A DNA stretch of 25,550 nt from G039029935 sp039029935 (GTDB taxonomy: Bacteria > Chloroflexota > Anaerolineae > Caldilineales > Caldilineaceae), in contig JBCCFC010000016.1 in the NCBI GenBank assembly GCA_039029935.1, positions 1 through 25,550 of the forward strand. The letters run 5' to 3'. A program made the translations under genes and the position numbers. The notes beneath the pieces are model-generated. The model saw nothing but the letters and a program-made list of their open reading frames with translations. It did no database searches and had not been told where the DNA came from. This document shows positions 24,994-25,550 of the stretch, in pieces (the stretch's first letter is position 1; each line of letters opens with the position of its first letter).

Positions 24994-25524
24994 ATGGAAC
25001 AAATTTATGAGCCAATAACAAAACCCTCTGTGGCAGCAGCCCCATTAGAGAAAACAAACCTAAATAGGGCTATCGTTACCCCTGAAAAGCCAAGCTATCA
25101 ATCAGTTGCTCATTTTTTTGTACAACCGAGGAAATCACCCGATAAATCACCTGCTAAAAAAGACCAAGGTCGAAAAAATAGACCCAAATGGATTCCAGAT
25201 CACATTGGGGATAATTTCGATACAGACCCATATGCCTACCAAACAGAGGAGGATTTGATGCCCGGGGGACAACCACATGGCGAAACACTAGGCGATATCT
25301 GGGAACTCACCCACAAATGGCTACGCAAAAATGGCATGATGTTATGGATGGATACGTTTTTGCTGTATTTGGATGAAGAAGGCGAGCAAGATCGCGTTGG
25401 GCCAGACTTAATGATTGTTCCTGGTACATCCAAAACAAGGAAATTATCCTCCTACAATGTCCAGACAAACCCAACCCCTCTTTGTTGCTTTGAGATTGTC
25501 TCCCCATCCAGTGTTGATATATAG
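24994..25524 (+). pseudogene. Uma2-family (DUF820) PD-(D/E)XK nuclease, apparently truncated
   Basis: The product has 176 residues. An unusual N-terminal extension (1-80, Pro/Lys-rich) precedes the Uma2 core: YQTEEDLMPGGQPHG (82-96), WMDTFLLYLDEEG (118-130), RVGPDLMIVPG (D138) and PLCCFEIVSPSS (E167). In the family, a catalytic Lys and about 50 more residues follow this point. Here the frame stops at TAG right after SSVDI, and no other frame in the last 26 bases restores the usual sequence. GAGAGG seven bases before the ATG and a good promoter suggest it is still expressed. These genes are often multicopy in Chloroflexota and cyanobacteria. Confidence 0.65.
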
Positions 25525-25550
25525 GTTGTGCGCATCCTTGTCCTTATCAA

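Overview
The window looks like a chromosomal segment from a filamentous or multicellular-type member of the Chloroflexota (Caldilineales/Anaerolineae-like or Herpetosiphon-like). The basis is protein style rather than any marker gene. A giant secreted protein has FG-GAP repeats, a 'GWNL..YP' / 'GYWIHV' module and a C-terminal 'IYLPVV' tail. There is also a CHAT-STAND-TPR protein, Rpn-type and Uma2-type PD-(D/E)XK nucleases, and moderate GC content. No rRNA, tRNA, CRISPR array or complete insertion sequence is visible.

Layout. (1) 84-4616 (-): a 1510-residue multi-domain protein with an N-terminal disordered tract of 'IQR' repeats, a HEMGH metallopeptidase-like domain, a permuted NlpC/P60-like (papain-fold) domain and a basic C-terminal region. 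It resembles a polymorphic toxin or an effector of an extracellular contractile injection system. (2) 4982-6061 (+): a Gfo/Idh/MocA oxidoreductase whose N-terminus is partly encoded by an in-frame dispersed palindromic repeat. It is followed, convergently, by a small remnant of a MATE transporter. (3) 6303-15825 (-): a two-gene operon with a 16-bp gap. A caspase-like CHAT/STAND ATPase/TPR protein is upstream. A secreted 1872-residue protein with 14 FG-GAP repeats and a metzincin-like HELSH site is downstream. (4) 15826-17373: an Rpn-family nuclease-like gene, an eroded copy of its own 3' end, and strong hairpins on both sides. (5) 17374-18624 (-): a clan GH-A-like glycoside hydrolase.

(6) 18721-21900 (+): a forward cluster. 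It begins with an AhpD/CMD-type peroxidase-related gene interrupted by one in-frame TGA, exactly at the second cysteine position of the CxxC motif. A stem-loop with bacterial SECIS geometry follows, so this is a strong selenoprotein candidate. Then come a cloverleaf-like repeat, a DinB-fold protein, a DadA/glycine-oxidase-like flavoenzyme (ATGA overlap) and a YdjM-like membrane metal-dependent hydrolase (3-bp gap). (7) 21921-24734 (-): a small secreted Thr/Pro-rich protein with an internal duplication, a glycerophosphodiester phosphodiesterase and a DUF418/YeiB-like membrane protein. (8) 24994-25524 (+): a Uma2-type nuclease gene, apparently stopped before its last catalytic residue.

The most notable points are the probable selenoprotein, the CHAT plus secreted metzincin/propeller pair, the IQR-repeat multi-enzyme protein, and the density of small repeats. 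The repeats include 15-bp tandem duplications in several places, long hairpins and palindromes. Bases 1-83 lie downstream of the first gene and show nothing recognisable.
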